From Holacanthus passer (taxonomy: Eukaryota; Chordata; Actinopteri; Pomacanthidae): a stretch of 64,000 nt of DNA. A model generated the notes under the pieces. It saw only the letters and a list, made by a program, of their open reading frames with translations. It had not been told where the DNA came from and did no database searches. The translations under genes and the position numbers were made by a program. Shown piece after piece: positions 39,001 to 54,000 of this stretch (position 1 is the first letter of the stretch; each line of letters opens with the position of its first letter). Location: assembly GCA_025331565.1 (NCBI GenBank), contig JAFREQ010000026.1:1116001-1180000 (forward strand), given 5' to 3'.

Positions 39001-42000
39001 TTCCTCGCTTCTTCTTCATCTCTGATGATGAGCTGCTCAGCATTCTGGGAAGTAGTGATCCTGCCTGTGTCCAAGAGCACATGATCAAGGTATCAGTCAT
39101 GAGAAGGACCAGAGCTTGCCATGTGTGTGTGAAACATTTGCCTAGATTTTTTTCTTTCCTTTATTCCACAAGATGTATGACAACATAGCATCTCTGAGGT
39201 TTGACGTGGAAAGCAATGGGGAGACTGTAGCTGGAGCCATGGTGTCTGCTGAGGGTGAGGTGATGGAGCTGAGGAAGCCTATCCCAGTGGAGGGCAGGGT
39301 GGAGGAGTGGATGACAGGAGTACTACTGGAGATGAGGAGGACTAATAGACTCATAACCAAGGAGGCAATCTTCCGCTACTGTGAAGACAGGAGCAGGTGT
39401 GTGGAGATATTACATGTGTGTGACCAATTTTGCCAGTGTCTGTGTGCATATGAGCCACAGTTAATGTGTCATTTCCATGTGTTTCAGGGTGGATTGGATG
39501 TTGCTGTACCAGGGTATGGTGGTGCTGGCTGCCAATCAAGTGTGGTGGACCTGGGAAGTAGAGGATGTCTTTCAAAAAGTGAAGAAAGGCGAGAAGCATG
39601 CACTGAAGAACTATGCTAAGAAAATGCACCAGCAGATCGATGAGCTGGTGACACGCATTACACAACCCATGAAGAAAAATGACAGACGAAAGATAAACAC
39701 TGTGCTTATCATCGATGTCCATGCAAGAGACATTGTCGACAACTTTGTGCTAAACAGGTAAACTTAACCTTTGACAGTTTAAACTTTTTTCATTGAACAT
39801 GACAGTGTAACTCATGCGTTTGAAGGTGAACTTGTAATTCTCCTCCCAGTATAATGGACGCACGAGAGTTTGAGTGGGAAAGCCAACTAAGATTCTACTG
39901 GGTCCGGGAACATGACAACCTATTTGTGCGTCAGTGCAGTGCATCATTCTCTTACGGCTATGAATACATGGGGTTGAACGGTCGATTGGTCATAACCCCA
40001 CTGACAGACCGTATCTACCTCACCATCACACAGGTTTGAGAAGATTTGCAAATCTGAATAAACCAAACAATTAAAAACACACTCAGCACATGTAAATTGT
40101 TTTGTCAGCATCTTTTGACAACAGGATGTCTGTATGTGGGTGTGTATTTGTGATGCAGGCTCTCTCCATGTACCTGGGTGGAGCACCTGCTGGACCGGCT
40201 GGTACAGGAAAGACAGAGTCAACCAAAGACCTTGCCAAGGCTTTAGGCCTGCTGTGTGTGGTGACAAACTGTGGGGAGGGCATGGACTACATGGTAAGAA
40301 GCATACGCCCTGTGTACCATACCGATGTATGTGTCACATGTAAAAAAAAAAAATGCAACCACACCCCCTGAATAGTAGAAGCTGTCTGTAATCATCATCC
40401 ACATCCGCTTATGGTACGTTCATGCACTTACTGGAACAATGCAACATATACACATAAAAATATAAAGACATTGCTTCCTTGCTGCAGACCTGCTCACTTG
40501 CATCAGTCTTAGAAATGATTGCCAAAGTTGTACTCATCATTTGTAGATCTGTTTTGAGTGTGCAAACTTTACTCCATTGCATCCTCTGTTGGTCAAAGTA
40601 GCCACTCTCGTTTTTTTTTTTTAAATTTTCAATTCCCACAAGTAATTTTTTTTCTCCTTTTGTTTGCAGGCTGTGGGCAAGATCTTCTCTGGCCTTGCCC
40701 AGTGTGGAGCCTGGGGTTGCTTCGATGAGTTCAATCGTATCGACGCCTCAGTCTTGTCAGTTATCTCCTCCCAAATCCAGACTATCCGCAATGCTCTCAT
40801 TCTGCACCTTAAAAGGTTTCATGTAAGTCTGTTTTGGTTGTGCAGAACCAGTGATGAAAAAATCCAAAATAATTCCAGTTTTTGTATAATTTCAAGTATA
40901 TTTCACAAAGATTGATGGTCGTTTAACTCGAGATAATCCAGCTGGATAGCTTGCTTTTTTAGCTTATGCGCTGAAGAGTTGTTGACCTTTTTCCCCACTA
41001 AACAACCTTCTTCTCACTATGCAAATTAGTTTGAAGGGCAAGAGATCAGCCTGGATGGCCGCATGGGTATTTTCATCACCATGAACCCAGGTTATGCAGG
41101 ACGCACAGAGCTGCCAGAATCAGTCAAAGCCCTCTTCAGACCTGTGGTGGTCATTGTGCCTGACCTGCAGCAGATTTGTGAGATCATGCTCTTCTCTGAG
41201 GGCTTCCTAATGGCCAAGGTGAGGGACACATGCACAAAATGCTAATTACAGTATTACTATTTAGCTGATGCTCTCAGTCTGAGCAACGTATAGTGAGATA
41301 TGTATATGTGATGTAACTATAATGTATAAGATTTATATTAGTGTTTGCCAGTATTTTGGAAATACAAGATAAATTATAATGGAGTACACTGAAATGTTCC
41401 TGGTACTTTTAAGCGTGGAAAGAATTTTTCATTCAAAACCTGTAACTCTACACTGCAAACTGCATGCTGTTTACCTACCAATGTCAATTTCTTATTGAGG
41501 ATTTTATCTCTTCACTTTTGCTCAATTCAGGTGCTGGCAAAGAAGATGACAGTGCTGTATAAGTTGGCCCGTGAGCAGCTGTCTAAACAGTCTCATTATG
41601 ATTTTGGCCTGCGTGCTCTGAAGTCTGTCCTAGTGATGGCAGGAGAGCTGAAGAGAGGCTCACCAGACCTCAGTGAGGTAAAGACCAAAGAATATTTTTC
41701 ATATTTCACCTTCATATAGTCACAGTCATAGTTACCCACACTGAGCCCCATTGAAACATGTTTGAAAAAATACAATGTTTGTGTGCAAAATTTACCTGAA
41801 AAGGTTTTTCTCCTGAAAGAACTGCAAGTTTAAGAAACATTAGATAATAAAAACTAGACTGATCTCAAATACTGACTGGAATTGGATTTTTGAGTCCAGA
41901 TCTTTGAGTGGAGTAGAGGATTTTTTTGACCGATTGTCAATCATGTAAATATTTTGTTTACATCTTGTGTACAGTCTGTTCTTTAAAGGTTTTGTAAAGC

Positions 42001-45000
42001 TTTGTATCTTTGGTCACTTATTTGCACTTGCTTCTGATCTTTCATCCCCACAGGATGTGGTGTTGATGCGTGCTCTCAGGGACATGAACCTGCCAAAGTT
42101 TGTGTTTGAGGACGTGCCTCTGTTCCTCGGGCTGATCTCAGACCTGTTCCCTGGGTTGGACTGCCCTCGTGTTCGCTATCCCAACTTCAATGATGCTGTG
42201 GAACAGATCCTGCAAGAGAACAAATACATTATACTGCCTAACCAGGTATCTCATCTGAGTCTAAAATTTCTCCTTTGAGATACAGACTTTCCTGCACAAT
42301 TTAAAGATTGTTGCATTTCAGTGGCAAAGATCTAGTTTCCCCATGTGAGTGTTGTTGATACACCTTATTCTTTATGCTATCTGTGGTTCCAGGTGGATAA
42401 AGTGGTGCAGATGTATGAGACAATGATGACCAGACACACTACTATGGTTGTGGGTCCGACAGGTGGAGGAAAATCCGTTGTGATCAGCACATTATGTCAA
42501 GCTCAGACCAAGTCAGTGTTTACATCACCTAGGTTTACACCACCATCCTGATGTTTTGTGTGGACAATAATAACCTTTATTTTATTTCATCATCAGGTTG
42601 GGATTGCAAACCAAGATGTATCCTCTGAACCCTAAAGCCATGAGTGTCATTGAACTTTACGGTGTTCTGGACCCTGACACTCGAGACTGGACTGATGGGA
42701 TCTTATCCAACATTTTCCGGGACATAAACAAACCTACTGACAAAAAAGAGCGGAGGTAAGAAAAAAAATAATGAGAAATATCAATCAGTTGATTAACATG
42801 TTATATGCCAGTAATTCATTCATTCATACATTGAGAAGAAGAAGAAAAATTTTCTTTGAAATACTACATAAAGACACAAACTTTGATTCACAGGTACATC
42901 CTGTTCGATGGGGATGTGGATGCTCTGTGGGTTGAGAATATGAACTCAGTGATGGATGACAACAAGCTTCTCACTCTAGCCAATGGAGAACGGATTCGTT
43001 TACAGAGTCACTGTGCCCTCCTGTTTGAGGTTTGTCTGAATTTCCCTACCCTTTTTCTGCAAAGCCACTTTCAGATCATAATATAATAAAACTTCACCAT
43101 CACAGGTTGGAGATCTGCAGTATGCTTCCCCTGCTACTGTTTCTCGCTGTGGGATGGTTTTTGTCGACCCTAAAAACCTGCGATACACCCCGTACTGGCA
43201 GAGATGGGTGACCAACAGACCTGGCAGGGTATGAGAGGAACACATACACTATGTAGTAATTTTTCTGCTTATAATTTCATAACATCTCGACATGGTCTTT
43301 TTTCTAGGAACAAGAAGTGCTCAACAAACTGTTTGATAAATATGTGCCCAGCTCTATTGACATGATTGTGGATGGTATTGTTGATGGCAAACAGGGCCAG
43401 AAACTGAAGACTGTTGTCCCTCAGACAGATCTGAACATGGTAGGTTAATCTCGTCTATCTCAAATGTACTCTACAACCAGTATTGTTACATTTATGCATA
43501 AAGAATTGAATGAAGATTAGTATTGTTCCATATTTAGACTACTTGGATGAATTTTGCATGTGTTGGCTATGTGTTCAGGTGACTCAGCTGTGCTTGACAC
43601 TGGATGCACTGCTTGAGATTGAGAGCAGCAGTGCTGAAGTCCTGGAGTGTTACTTCCTGGAAGCTCTGTACTGCTCACTAGGGGCCACATTGCTGGAGAG
43701 TGGCAGGATCAAATTTGATGAGTTCATTAAAAGACTTTCCTGCTTAACGACAGTCCATGATGAGAAAGCCCTGGCTGGACCTGGTGAGATCCCAGGTAAA
43801 AAGCCAGAATTAATACAGGATTGCTTTATGCTTTAGGGTTGAATGGATAAATTTGATGACAATTTTGTTCTCCACATGAATACATGCAAGTGAGTTTTAT
43901 GATGTCATTTTGTGTCTCATTATTGATGATAAAATGTCTGCATCCACACAGGATACCTCCCAACTCTGTATGATTTCCATTTTGATGGAACACAGGAGAA
44001 GTGGGTTCCCTGGAGTTTTCTGGTCACCAAATACATTCACAACCCTGAAATGAAGTTTGCTGATATTCTAGGTAAAGTTCATTTCTATGTGCTGTGAGGC
44101 AAGGACAAATCAAATGTCCTGCCACTGTATGAATTCTTCTTCATCCACTTTGATTCTTATCACATTCACCCTCCATTTCCATTTTAGTGCCAACTGTTGA
44201 CACCACGAGAGCCAACTGGATCCTGGAACAGATGGTGAAAATAAAGAGGCCGGTGCTTCTGGTTGGAGAGTCTGGCACCTCCAAGACTGCCACCATTCAT
44301 AACTTCCTGAAGAACCTTAATGCAGATAAAATGGTCAGTTTACCATCTAAACGTGCATGTGTACATTTGTTATGTCACTTGTGTTTAAATTTCTTCCTTT
44401 CTGTTTCTAGATTACTCTTATCATCAACTTCTCATCCAGAACGACTTCAATGGACCTGCAGAGGAACCTGGAGGCCAATGTGGAGAAAAGGACCAAAGAG
44501 ACCTATGGGCCTCCTATGGGGAAGAGACTGCTGGTCTTTATGGATGACATGAATATGCCAAAGGTAGCTGCTACAAGCTCTCAACCACATCTCTTGTCGC
44601 CTATACTGTGGTCAGTGACAGCACTTTGTATGTTTGACGTATTATAATATACTGTATGTTTGTCCAGGTGGACAATTATGGCACACAACAGCCTATCGCA
44701 CTTCTGAAGCTGTTATTGGACCGAGGAGGGATATATGATAGAGGGAAGGAACTTAACTACAAAATCCTCAAGGACCTTGGCTTTATTGCTGCCATGGGAA
44801 AAGCTGGAGGTGGGAGGAACGAGGTGGATCCTCGTTTTGTCTCGCTCTTCAGTGTCTTCAGCATCCCCTTCCCTGCAGTGGAGTCTCTCCACCTCATCTA
44901 TGCTTCCATTATCAAAGGCCATACCAGAGTGAGTATCGTTTCCCCACATAAATCAAGACATATCAGAATCGAAATCATCTACATCACCCAGATTTAATAA

Positions 45001-48000
45001 ACTTGATCAAATATTTTAGCCATTTGAGGATGTCATACAGAAGGTTTGTGATAAAGTCACTATCTGCACACTGGATCTGTACAACAACATCATCAAAGAT
45101 CTGCCACCCACTCCCTCCAAGTTCCACTACATCTTCAACCTGAGGGACCTGTCAAGAGTCTACAATGGACTGACCCTCACCAAACCTGACAGGTCTGATC
45201 ATACACATTCACTCTCTGAACAGATTAACAGAGACTTTGCAGTTAGAGGTTTATGTTTCTAAATGTGTTTGCTTTACCTGATTTCTCTCAAACAGGTTTT
45301 TGACTGTCACACAATTTGTGCGTGTTTGGAGAAATGAGTGCCTGAGAATCTTCCATGACAGACTCATTGATGAAACTGACAAAGCCTTGGTAATGATTAT
45401 TAATAATAACAGTATATATTTATTGGAGATTATTTGTTGTATTGACTTCAGGGACAAATACAATATAGTACTTCATACTTTTTCCAACTGTAAATACAAA
45501 TGTAGGCTGTATACTTGTAGTACACTTGTAGTGTTAGCGTTTCAGTTTTGTGCAATGTACCCAATGTGTTTTTTGCCACCAGGTCCAAGGCCACATAAAG
45601 AACCTAATTGAGGAGCATTTCAAGTCAGACATGGAGGCAGTTATGAGGGACCCCATTCTTTTTGGAGACTATAGGACAGCCCTCAGTGACACTGAAGCAA
45701 GGGTCTATGAGGACATACAGGACTATGATGCTTCAAAAGCCCTGTTTCAGGTACTGTCAAGTTACTGTGTTATTAATTGTGAGGGGGGTCTCAGTCTAAT
45801 GTTCTATTTGGGATCTAACAGTATAATACGACAATAACTTTTGACATTCATTGCAATTATTTACTGTAATTATTCTGACTTTAAATATACTGAAAGACCA
45901 CCGTGTTTTGCGTTGTGCAGGAAATTCTAGAGGAATACAATGAGAACAAGTCAAGGATGAATCTAGTGCTGTTTGATGACGCTCTGGAACATCTGACCCG
46001 GGTGCACCGCATCATCCGCATTGATCGTGGCCATGCACTGCTTGTTGGTGTAGGGGGCTCTGGCAAGCAGTCTCTCACCAGGCTCGCTGCCTTCACAGCT
46101 GGCTGTGAGGTTGTAAATCACATGAACCATGACAGATCTGGTGAAGGGCAAATGTTTTTCAGTGACAAACAAACTTCAATTTTTCATTTCTTTAAGCTTA
46201 CGGTTATTAAGATAAAAGTCATATATGCTACAGTTACATTTAAGGCAGAGGAAATACACTTTTTATTAATGTGTTCACCACTATGTTCACTTTTTAACTC
46301 TGATTTCCTTGTGAAACAGCACATAAAGGTAAATATTTGCAAAGAAATCTCAAGCATCTTGTAATGGAATCTGCTTTTCCCAGGTGTTTGAGATAACACT
46401 AAGCAGAGGATACAGTGAGTCAAACTTCCGTGAAGACCTGAAAACACTGTACTTGAAGCTTGGCATTGAAAATAAGAAGACAGTGTTCCTCTTCACTGAT
46501 GCCCATGTTGCTGAGGAAGGCTTCCTGGAACTCATTAACAACATGCTCACCTCAGGTTGAATATCACTCTGATCTTTGGGCTCACATCACATTTATGTGC
46601 AGTTGTGCCACTCTGATCATGCTTTCTCTTTATAGGCATTGTTCCTGCATTGTTCCCTGATGATGAGAGGGAGCAAGTTCTCAACCAGCTTCGTGATGAG
46701 GCTCTTAAGATGGGAGCAGGTCCTTCTAAAGAGAGTGTGTGGCAGTACTTTGTCAACAAGAGTGCCAACAATCTGCACATTGTTTTAGGCATGTCTCCAG
46801 TGGGAGACACCCTGAGGACACGCTGCAGGAACTTCCCAGGTGAAGAATGGAGTCAGGCTTCACTTGATTTTCATATAATTTCTGATTTTATTTCACTAAC
46901 TGTGTGTACTTCTTTCTCAGGACTGATGAACAACACTGTGATAGACTGGTTCCTGCCATGGCCTCCACAGGCATTACTTGCAGTGGCTCAGTCTTTCCTC
47001 GGTGTGTAATTATTATACCTTTTTTAAAATTGTATCTGTTTATAGAAAAGTTTGCTTTCAGACAGCCATTTAAGGGCTTTAAGGCAGCAGTCTGGACAAT
47101 TTTTTTTAAAGAATTCACAATTTTGTGTTTTCTACAGGTGAAAGTCCGATGATTCCTGAGGCACATTCTGCGGCAGTGATAGCCCATGTCTGCATGGTCC
47201 ATAACTCTGTGGGTGACTACAGCAAACTATTTCAGCAGAAACTCAGACGGTGTAATTATGTTACTCCAAAGAACTACTTGGACTTCATTAACACCTATTC
47301 TAACCTCTTGGAGGAAAAGGACCAATATATTCTGGGTGAGAAGATGGATCATGTTATAATTTATGTATCGCTGTGGGAAGGATTAGTCTGATTTCACATG
47401 GCCACTGAGCATTAATACGTTTGTGATGGTTTTTAACTCTGTTCTGTTCCAGCTCAGTGCAAGCGTCTAGAGGGAGGTTTGGATAAACTGAAGGAGGCCA
47501 GTGAGCAGCTGGCTGAGCTGAATGTCAAGCTAGCAGAGCAGAAGGTGGTCCTCGCTGAAAAATCCACAGCTTGTGAGGCCTTACTGGATGAGATCACCAC
47601 CAACACGACTGTAGGTCAGTGAGTACCTGAATCTCTTAACTTAGGGTTGTAATAAACAGAGTGTATTTTAGGCTTCCAAAACTAAACACAGCTGTTACAA
47701 ACCACTTATCATTAACCTTTCCTTCTAGCTGAGGAGAAAAAGACTCTGGCAGAAGACAAAGCCAAAGAGATTGAAGAACAGAACAAAGTAATAGCCGTTG
47801 AGAAGAAAGAAGCTGAAAGTTCCCTGGCTGAAGCTCTTCCGGCATTAGAGGCTGCCCGTAATGCCCTGCAAGACCTGGAAAAATCAGATGTCACAGAGAT
47901 CCGGTAAACACTCATACTAAGCCTCAGAAAAAAAACCCAAAACATGCTATATCGCTGTTTGATCAATATTCTTGACTTGACATACTGGACCAAAACAGCA

Positions 48001-51000
48001 AATTTATGCCATCTGTTAATCCATCCTCTCTCTCTATCTGCCTTTTCACGCTGCTTCATTGTGCAGATCCTTTGCCAAACCACCTAAACAGGTGCAGGTG
48101 GTTTGTGAGTGCATCCTGGTGTTGCGTGGCTACAAGGAGATCACTTGGCAGTCGGCCAAGGGGATGATGTCAGAGGCTAACTTCCTGCGCTCACTGATGG
48201 AGATGGACTGTGATTCCATCAATAACAACCAGGTCAGGACTGTCAAAGGTAAGTCAGTTTCATGATAAATGGAAACCTACCATAACATTGTGAATAGTAA
48301 TATCCATACACTGTAAATGACAGTGGCAGTTGCTTTTGCCAAGTTGTTTTCTTTGCAATTTTCCCTGACTAGGCTTCCTAAAGAACCTCCAGACGAGCTT
48401 TGAGGAGATGCAAGCCATCAGTAAGGCTGGCTCAGGAATGCTCAAGTTTGTCGAGGCTATCATGGGTTACTGTGATGTTGCCAGAGAGATAAAACCCAAG
48501 AGAGAGAAGGTAATGCATTGTTTGTGTGCTTTTATGTCAGGCACCATATGAAGGAGCACAGATTAAACAACCATATTTCTAATATTTTCTTAGGTGGCGC
48601 GCCTGGAGAAGAACTTCTTTCAAAGTAAGCAGGAGCTGGAGCGCATTCAAAGCGAGCTTAGCGATATCCAGAAAGAGTTGCAGGCTCTTAGAGAGAAGTA
48701 CCAAGCTGCTATCGAGGAGAAACAGCTGCTACAAGAGGAGGCTGAGCTCATGGAGAGGAGGCTGATAGCTGCTGACAAACTCATCTCTGGCCTGAGCTCT
48801 GAGAACGAACGGTGAGGCTATAAAAGAATCACAAATGGAATAAATGGAATCACAACACTTGCAAATGAAACAACCCTGCTAAGATCCTTTTCTTCATCCC
48901 TCTGTGTCTCCACCTCTTTCTCCTTACACCTCCCTCTTTTCAACTATTGCCACCCAGGTGGACAAAAGATCTGGAGGAGCTGAAGCAGCGTCGCGTGCGT
49001 CTCCTGGGTGACTGTCTGATCTCTGCTGCTTTCCTGAGCTACGAAGGGGCCTTCAGCTGGGACTTCAGGAATGAAATGGTTTACCAAATATGGCTAGAGG
49101 ATGTGCAGGAGAGAGGCATCCCCTTGAGTCAGCCTTTCAAACTGGAAAACCTTCTGACTGATGAGGTAGAAATCAGCAGGTGAGGAGGAGTGTGTGCTCA
49201 TGACAACTTGAAACACCAGAAGACAATATACAGTATGAATTTGTCTTGTCAAATGATTTGAATATGAGGGCAGGTGCTTTATTTTGGCTGTACTTGACAC
49301 TGACTACAGGGCTAACTATGTGTCCAATAAACCCTGTGTGACAGATGGGGCTCAGAGGGTTTGCCTCCAGATGAGCTGTCAGTGCAGAATGGAATCCTCA
49401 CAACCAGGGGGAGCAGATTTCCAATGTGTATTGACCCTCAACAGCAAGCTCTTAACTGGATTAAGAAGAAGGAGGAAAACAATAACCTCAAGGTACAAAA
49501 AGTTTCATGCTCGCACAAGTTATGTGTCATTAATGCTCACAACTCCCAGAATAACAGCTTGAGACAGCTTCTCACAGCTGACAGCCCCAGAATCAGCACT
49601 GTGGAAATAGTCACTATGTGTGATCCTGACAGTGTGGCCATCCTTTTTTCCCAGATCTCATCTTTCAATGACCCAGACTTCCTGAAACAGCTAGAGATGG
49701 CCATCAAATATGGCTTCCCATTCCTTTTCCAAGATGTGGATGAGTACATCGACCCTGTGATTGACAATGTCCTGGAGAAGAATGTGAAAGGAGCAGAGGG
49801 CAGACAGGTCATCATGTTGGGTGACAAGGAGGTTGACTATGACCCCAACTTTAAACTGTACCTCAACACCAAACTAGCTAACCCCAAATATTCACCATCA
49901 GTGTTTGGAAAAGCCATGGTCATTAACTACACTGGTAAGATCATTTGGCATGTCAACCATAGTTTTTTCTGTAGCATTTGAACAACATATACTAAATGCT
50001 TTCTCTCTTTGTGTCTGTCCATTTATTGTATCTATGTTACCTGTAGTGACCCTCAAGGGTCTGGAGGACCAGCTGCTGAGCGTTATCATGGGCTTTGAGA
50101 GGAAGGAGCTGGAGGAGCAGCGGGATCGTTTGATTCAAGAGACGAGCAACAATAAGAAACTGCTGAAGAACCTCGGGGACTCCCTGCTCAGAGAACTGGC
50201 CACATCTACAGGCAACATGTTGGATAACACAGAGCTGGTTGACACACTGGAGGAAACAAAGTCAAAAGCCAGTGAGGTCAGTTTGGCTGCAGTAAAGCAT
50301 CAGGGAACTTGGGAACTCGAAATTTCACTGAAGTCATTAATCCTCATTTCTTGTTTTTTTGTTCTGATCATCAGGTTTTTGAGAAACTAAAGTTGGCTGA
50401 GAAGACATCCATGGACATTGATAAACTCAGAGATGGCTACCGCCCTGCTGCCAAGCGTGGTGCTATCCTGTTTTTCGCACTGACAGAAATGGCTCTGGTG
50501 AACAGCATGTACCAGTACTCTCTAGCCTCCTACCTGGAAGTGTTTGACTTTTCACTGCGCAAATCTCTGCCTGACTCTGTCCTGCACCAAAGACTGAAGA
50601 ACATCATGAACACCCTGACTTACAGTGTTTATAACTATGGCTGCACAGGTAAAATAATAAAGACTGGATAATAGAATGGAAAAAGTAAAATAAATCACAG
50701 TATTTATGATGACTTTGTTTTTTTTTTTAACATGAACTAACTGTATATCCTTAGGTCTGTTTGAGAGACACAAGCTGCTCTTTTCCTTTAACATGACCAT
50801 CAAGATTGAACAGGCAGAAGGGAGGGCACCTCAGGAGGAGCTGGAGTTCTTTATCAAGGGTGAGATGTCCAGAGATTTTTAACTCCTTTAAAATATTTAA
50901 GTAGATTACAGTTAACACAAGCACACACAAACATGTTTATGCACTCAATGTTCAAAGCTAATTTTCTTATTTTTCCACCTCATGTATAAAGGTAATTTAT

Positions 51001-54000
51001 CCCTGGAAAAGAGCAAGCGCAAAAAGCCTTGTGACTGGCTTCCCGACCAGGGCTGGGAGGACATAGTGAAACTCGCAGAGCTCTTTCCTGAGCAGTTTGG
51101 CTCCCTGCCTGATGACGTGGAGAAAAATTCTGCTGCCTGGAAGTCTGTAAGTGACCACAGTGACAGGAATCATCACAGACATTTTACTTAATCGATTGAG
51201 AGTTTATTCCTCATTCTTTTTCTCCTCAGTGGTATGACTTAGACGGACCAGAACAGGCTCCATTCCCCATGAAATATGAGGAGAACCTGTCAGCCTTTCA
51301 GAAGTTGCTGCTGCTCCGCTGCTTCCGTGTTGATAGAGTCTACAGAGCTGTGACTGACTATGTCACTGTCACCATGGGCGAGAAGTGAGACTGTTTCTGT
51401 TGCAATAATGCAGTTAAAGATATATATATTCATATACACATGTATATACTGTCATGCTGTATACCTTTGTGCAAATTAAAAGTTTACAGAAGATATAGTT
51501 ATTTAAACAGAGCAAAAAGCCCTGAGTTTCCACATTCTCTTGTATTTCTGCTCAGATATGTGCAGCCGCCTGTGATCAACTTTGATGCAATTTATGAGCA
51601 GAGCACACCTTCCTCCCCCATTGTCTTCATCCTGAGCCCTGGCTCTGATCCAGGCAGTGACCTCATGAAACTAGCAGAGAGGTCAGGCTTTGGAGGCAAC
51701 AAGTTCAAGTTCCTTGCTATGGGACAAGGCCAAGAGAAGGTACTGAAGACTTTTGCTTCCATATCACAGCTATGAAGTGTGGTCAAGTATAGTGAGTACA
51801 GGTGGCACTAAAAAGTCACACTAAGTGACAATGAAAAGTAAAGAAGTTGAGGGTAATTGTCTTCTTTACCTGTGATAAAGGTGGCACTGCAGTTGCTGGA
51901 GAAGGCGGTGTCCCGTGGTCAGTGGCTGATGCTACAGAACTGCCACCTGCTGGTAAAGTGGCTAAAGGAACTCGAGAAGTCTTTAGAGAGGATCACCAAG
52001 CCCAACCCCAACTTTCGCTTGTGGGTCACCACCAATCCCATTAAGGACTTCCCCATTGGCATACTGCAGAAGTCTCTGAAGGTGAAACACAATTATTCTT
52101 TTTACTTTCAGCAATGTTTTCTTTAGATAGTACAGTTGACTTTCCAAGATCCAGTATAGGGCACAAGGATTTCCTCAAATAGGTGTTGTATTTTAATGTT
52201 TTTATTCTATATGTTGGGAATATGACATTGTTGCGTTTCAAATACAGCAAGGTAACACTTAAGAAATTGTACACACCAGGTGGTGAAAACAACATTCAAA
52301 GAGCATGGAAGAAACAAATTGTTAAGAAAAAGAAGTCTTTAAAGCTCAGTATAAGAGCAAATGACTTGTTAAAACTGTTTTTTTTCTATGGTAAATATTT
52401 TGCCATGTAACTACAATAATAAAAGAAACAGAATTTTAAAATTGTCAGTGTATTTACATGTACCCAAATATTGTACACAGGTCGTGACAGAGCCTCCCAA
52501 CGGTCTCAAGCTGAACATGAGAGCCACATACTCTAAAATCTCCCATGAGAGCTTGACTGCATGCCCTCACCCTGCCTTCCGCAGCCTGGTGTACGTCCTG
52601 GCCTTCTTCCATGCTGTGGTGCAAGAGAGACGCAAGTATGGCAAGATCGGCTGGAACGTCCCCTACGACTTCAACGAGTCTGACTTCTTCGTAAGTGGCA
52701 CGAGAGTCATGGACATGATTAATTTTGTTTGATTTTCAGTTTCTCTTTACATAAAGTGCTTTAATATCAGTTATATTCACTTTTCAATGGTTTAAGCAAT
52801 GTAACCGTGCTCCACAGGTGTGTATGGAGATACTGGACACATACCTGACCAAAGCTCACAACCAAGGGGACAGCAATATTCCCTGGGGAAGTCTTAAATA
52901 CCTTATTGGGGAGGTCAGGCTGAATTCTTTGTGTTTTACTAAACTGTAGATCAATTATCTTGTGAGCTGATGCTGTAAGTGTAGTGTGTCTGGATAATGT
53001 TTTACAGGTGATGTATGGTGGACGCGCCATAGACAGCTTTGACCGCAGGATCCTGACTGTTTACATGGATGAGTACTTTGGAGACTTCCTCTTCTACACC
53101 TTTCGGCGCTTCCACTTCTTCAGCAACAAGGATGTAGATTACAAGATCCCTTCAAATGGGCCCAAGAAAACATATGTTGGTCAGTTGTTATTTTTATTAG
53201 TTTATATTCTCTTTAAAAAAAAGTTAATTTTCTGTCAGCAGTCACAGCTTTAGCCTGTTATCTGTTACAGATGAGCTTGAAACCCTGCCACTGGCAAACA
53301 CACCAGAGGTAATGGGTCTTCATTCCAACGCAGAGATAGGATACTACACGCAGGCAACTAAAGACATGTGGACTCACCTAATAGACCTGCAACCTCAGAC
53401 AGGTTTGATTTGGCATCTTTCATCTCACTTGACTTAGTTTATTTCAAAAGAAGACTTCTACCGTTGCTTGTCTGGAGAACGTCCCAGGAAGTAATATTTA
53501 CTATTTTCTTTGCCACCGTCCTGCCAAGTGCTTCCTCTTATATGGTCATCACACACTCTCTTATGCTTCAGGTGAATCTGGTGGAAGCATCAGTAGGGAC
53601 GAGCACATCAGCCAGGTGGCCCAGGACATTCAGAACAAGCTGCCCAAGTTATTCGACATGGATGTGATCCGTAAAAAGTTTGGCACAGACATTTCCCCGA
53701 CCTCAGTCGTGCTGCTTCAAGAGCTAGAGCGCTTCAACAAACTAGTGGTCCGCATGCAGCGCTCTCTGGCTGAGCTGCAGAGGGTGAGAAGGAGGGGCAG
53801 AGGACAGCAAGATATTAGGAAAACAGATGTTGCATTTGCTTCATGCTTCAGGGTTAGATTTGTTCTGATTCTTTTTTGTCCCCCCAGGCCTTGGCTGGTG
53901 AGGTGGGTATGAGCAGTGAGTTGGATGAGGTCGCTCGGGCCCTTTTCAATGGTCACATCCCTGCTATTTGGAAGAAGCTGGCACCTGACACTCTTAAGTC

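Noticed and set aside
44265..44288. Ser in place of Gly in the AAA3 P-loop as a possible loss of function
   Set aside because: This GTSKT form is usual for axonemal dynein heavy chains and is not specific to this fish.
49361..49981. A 206-codon open frame as a separate gene
   Set aside because: It is dnah10 exons 61 and 62 read through intron 61.
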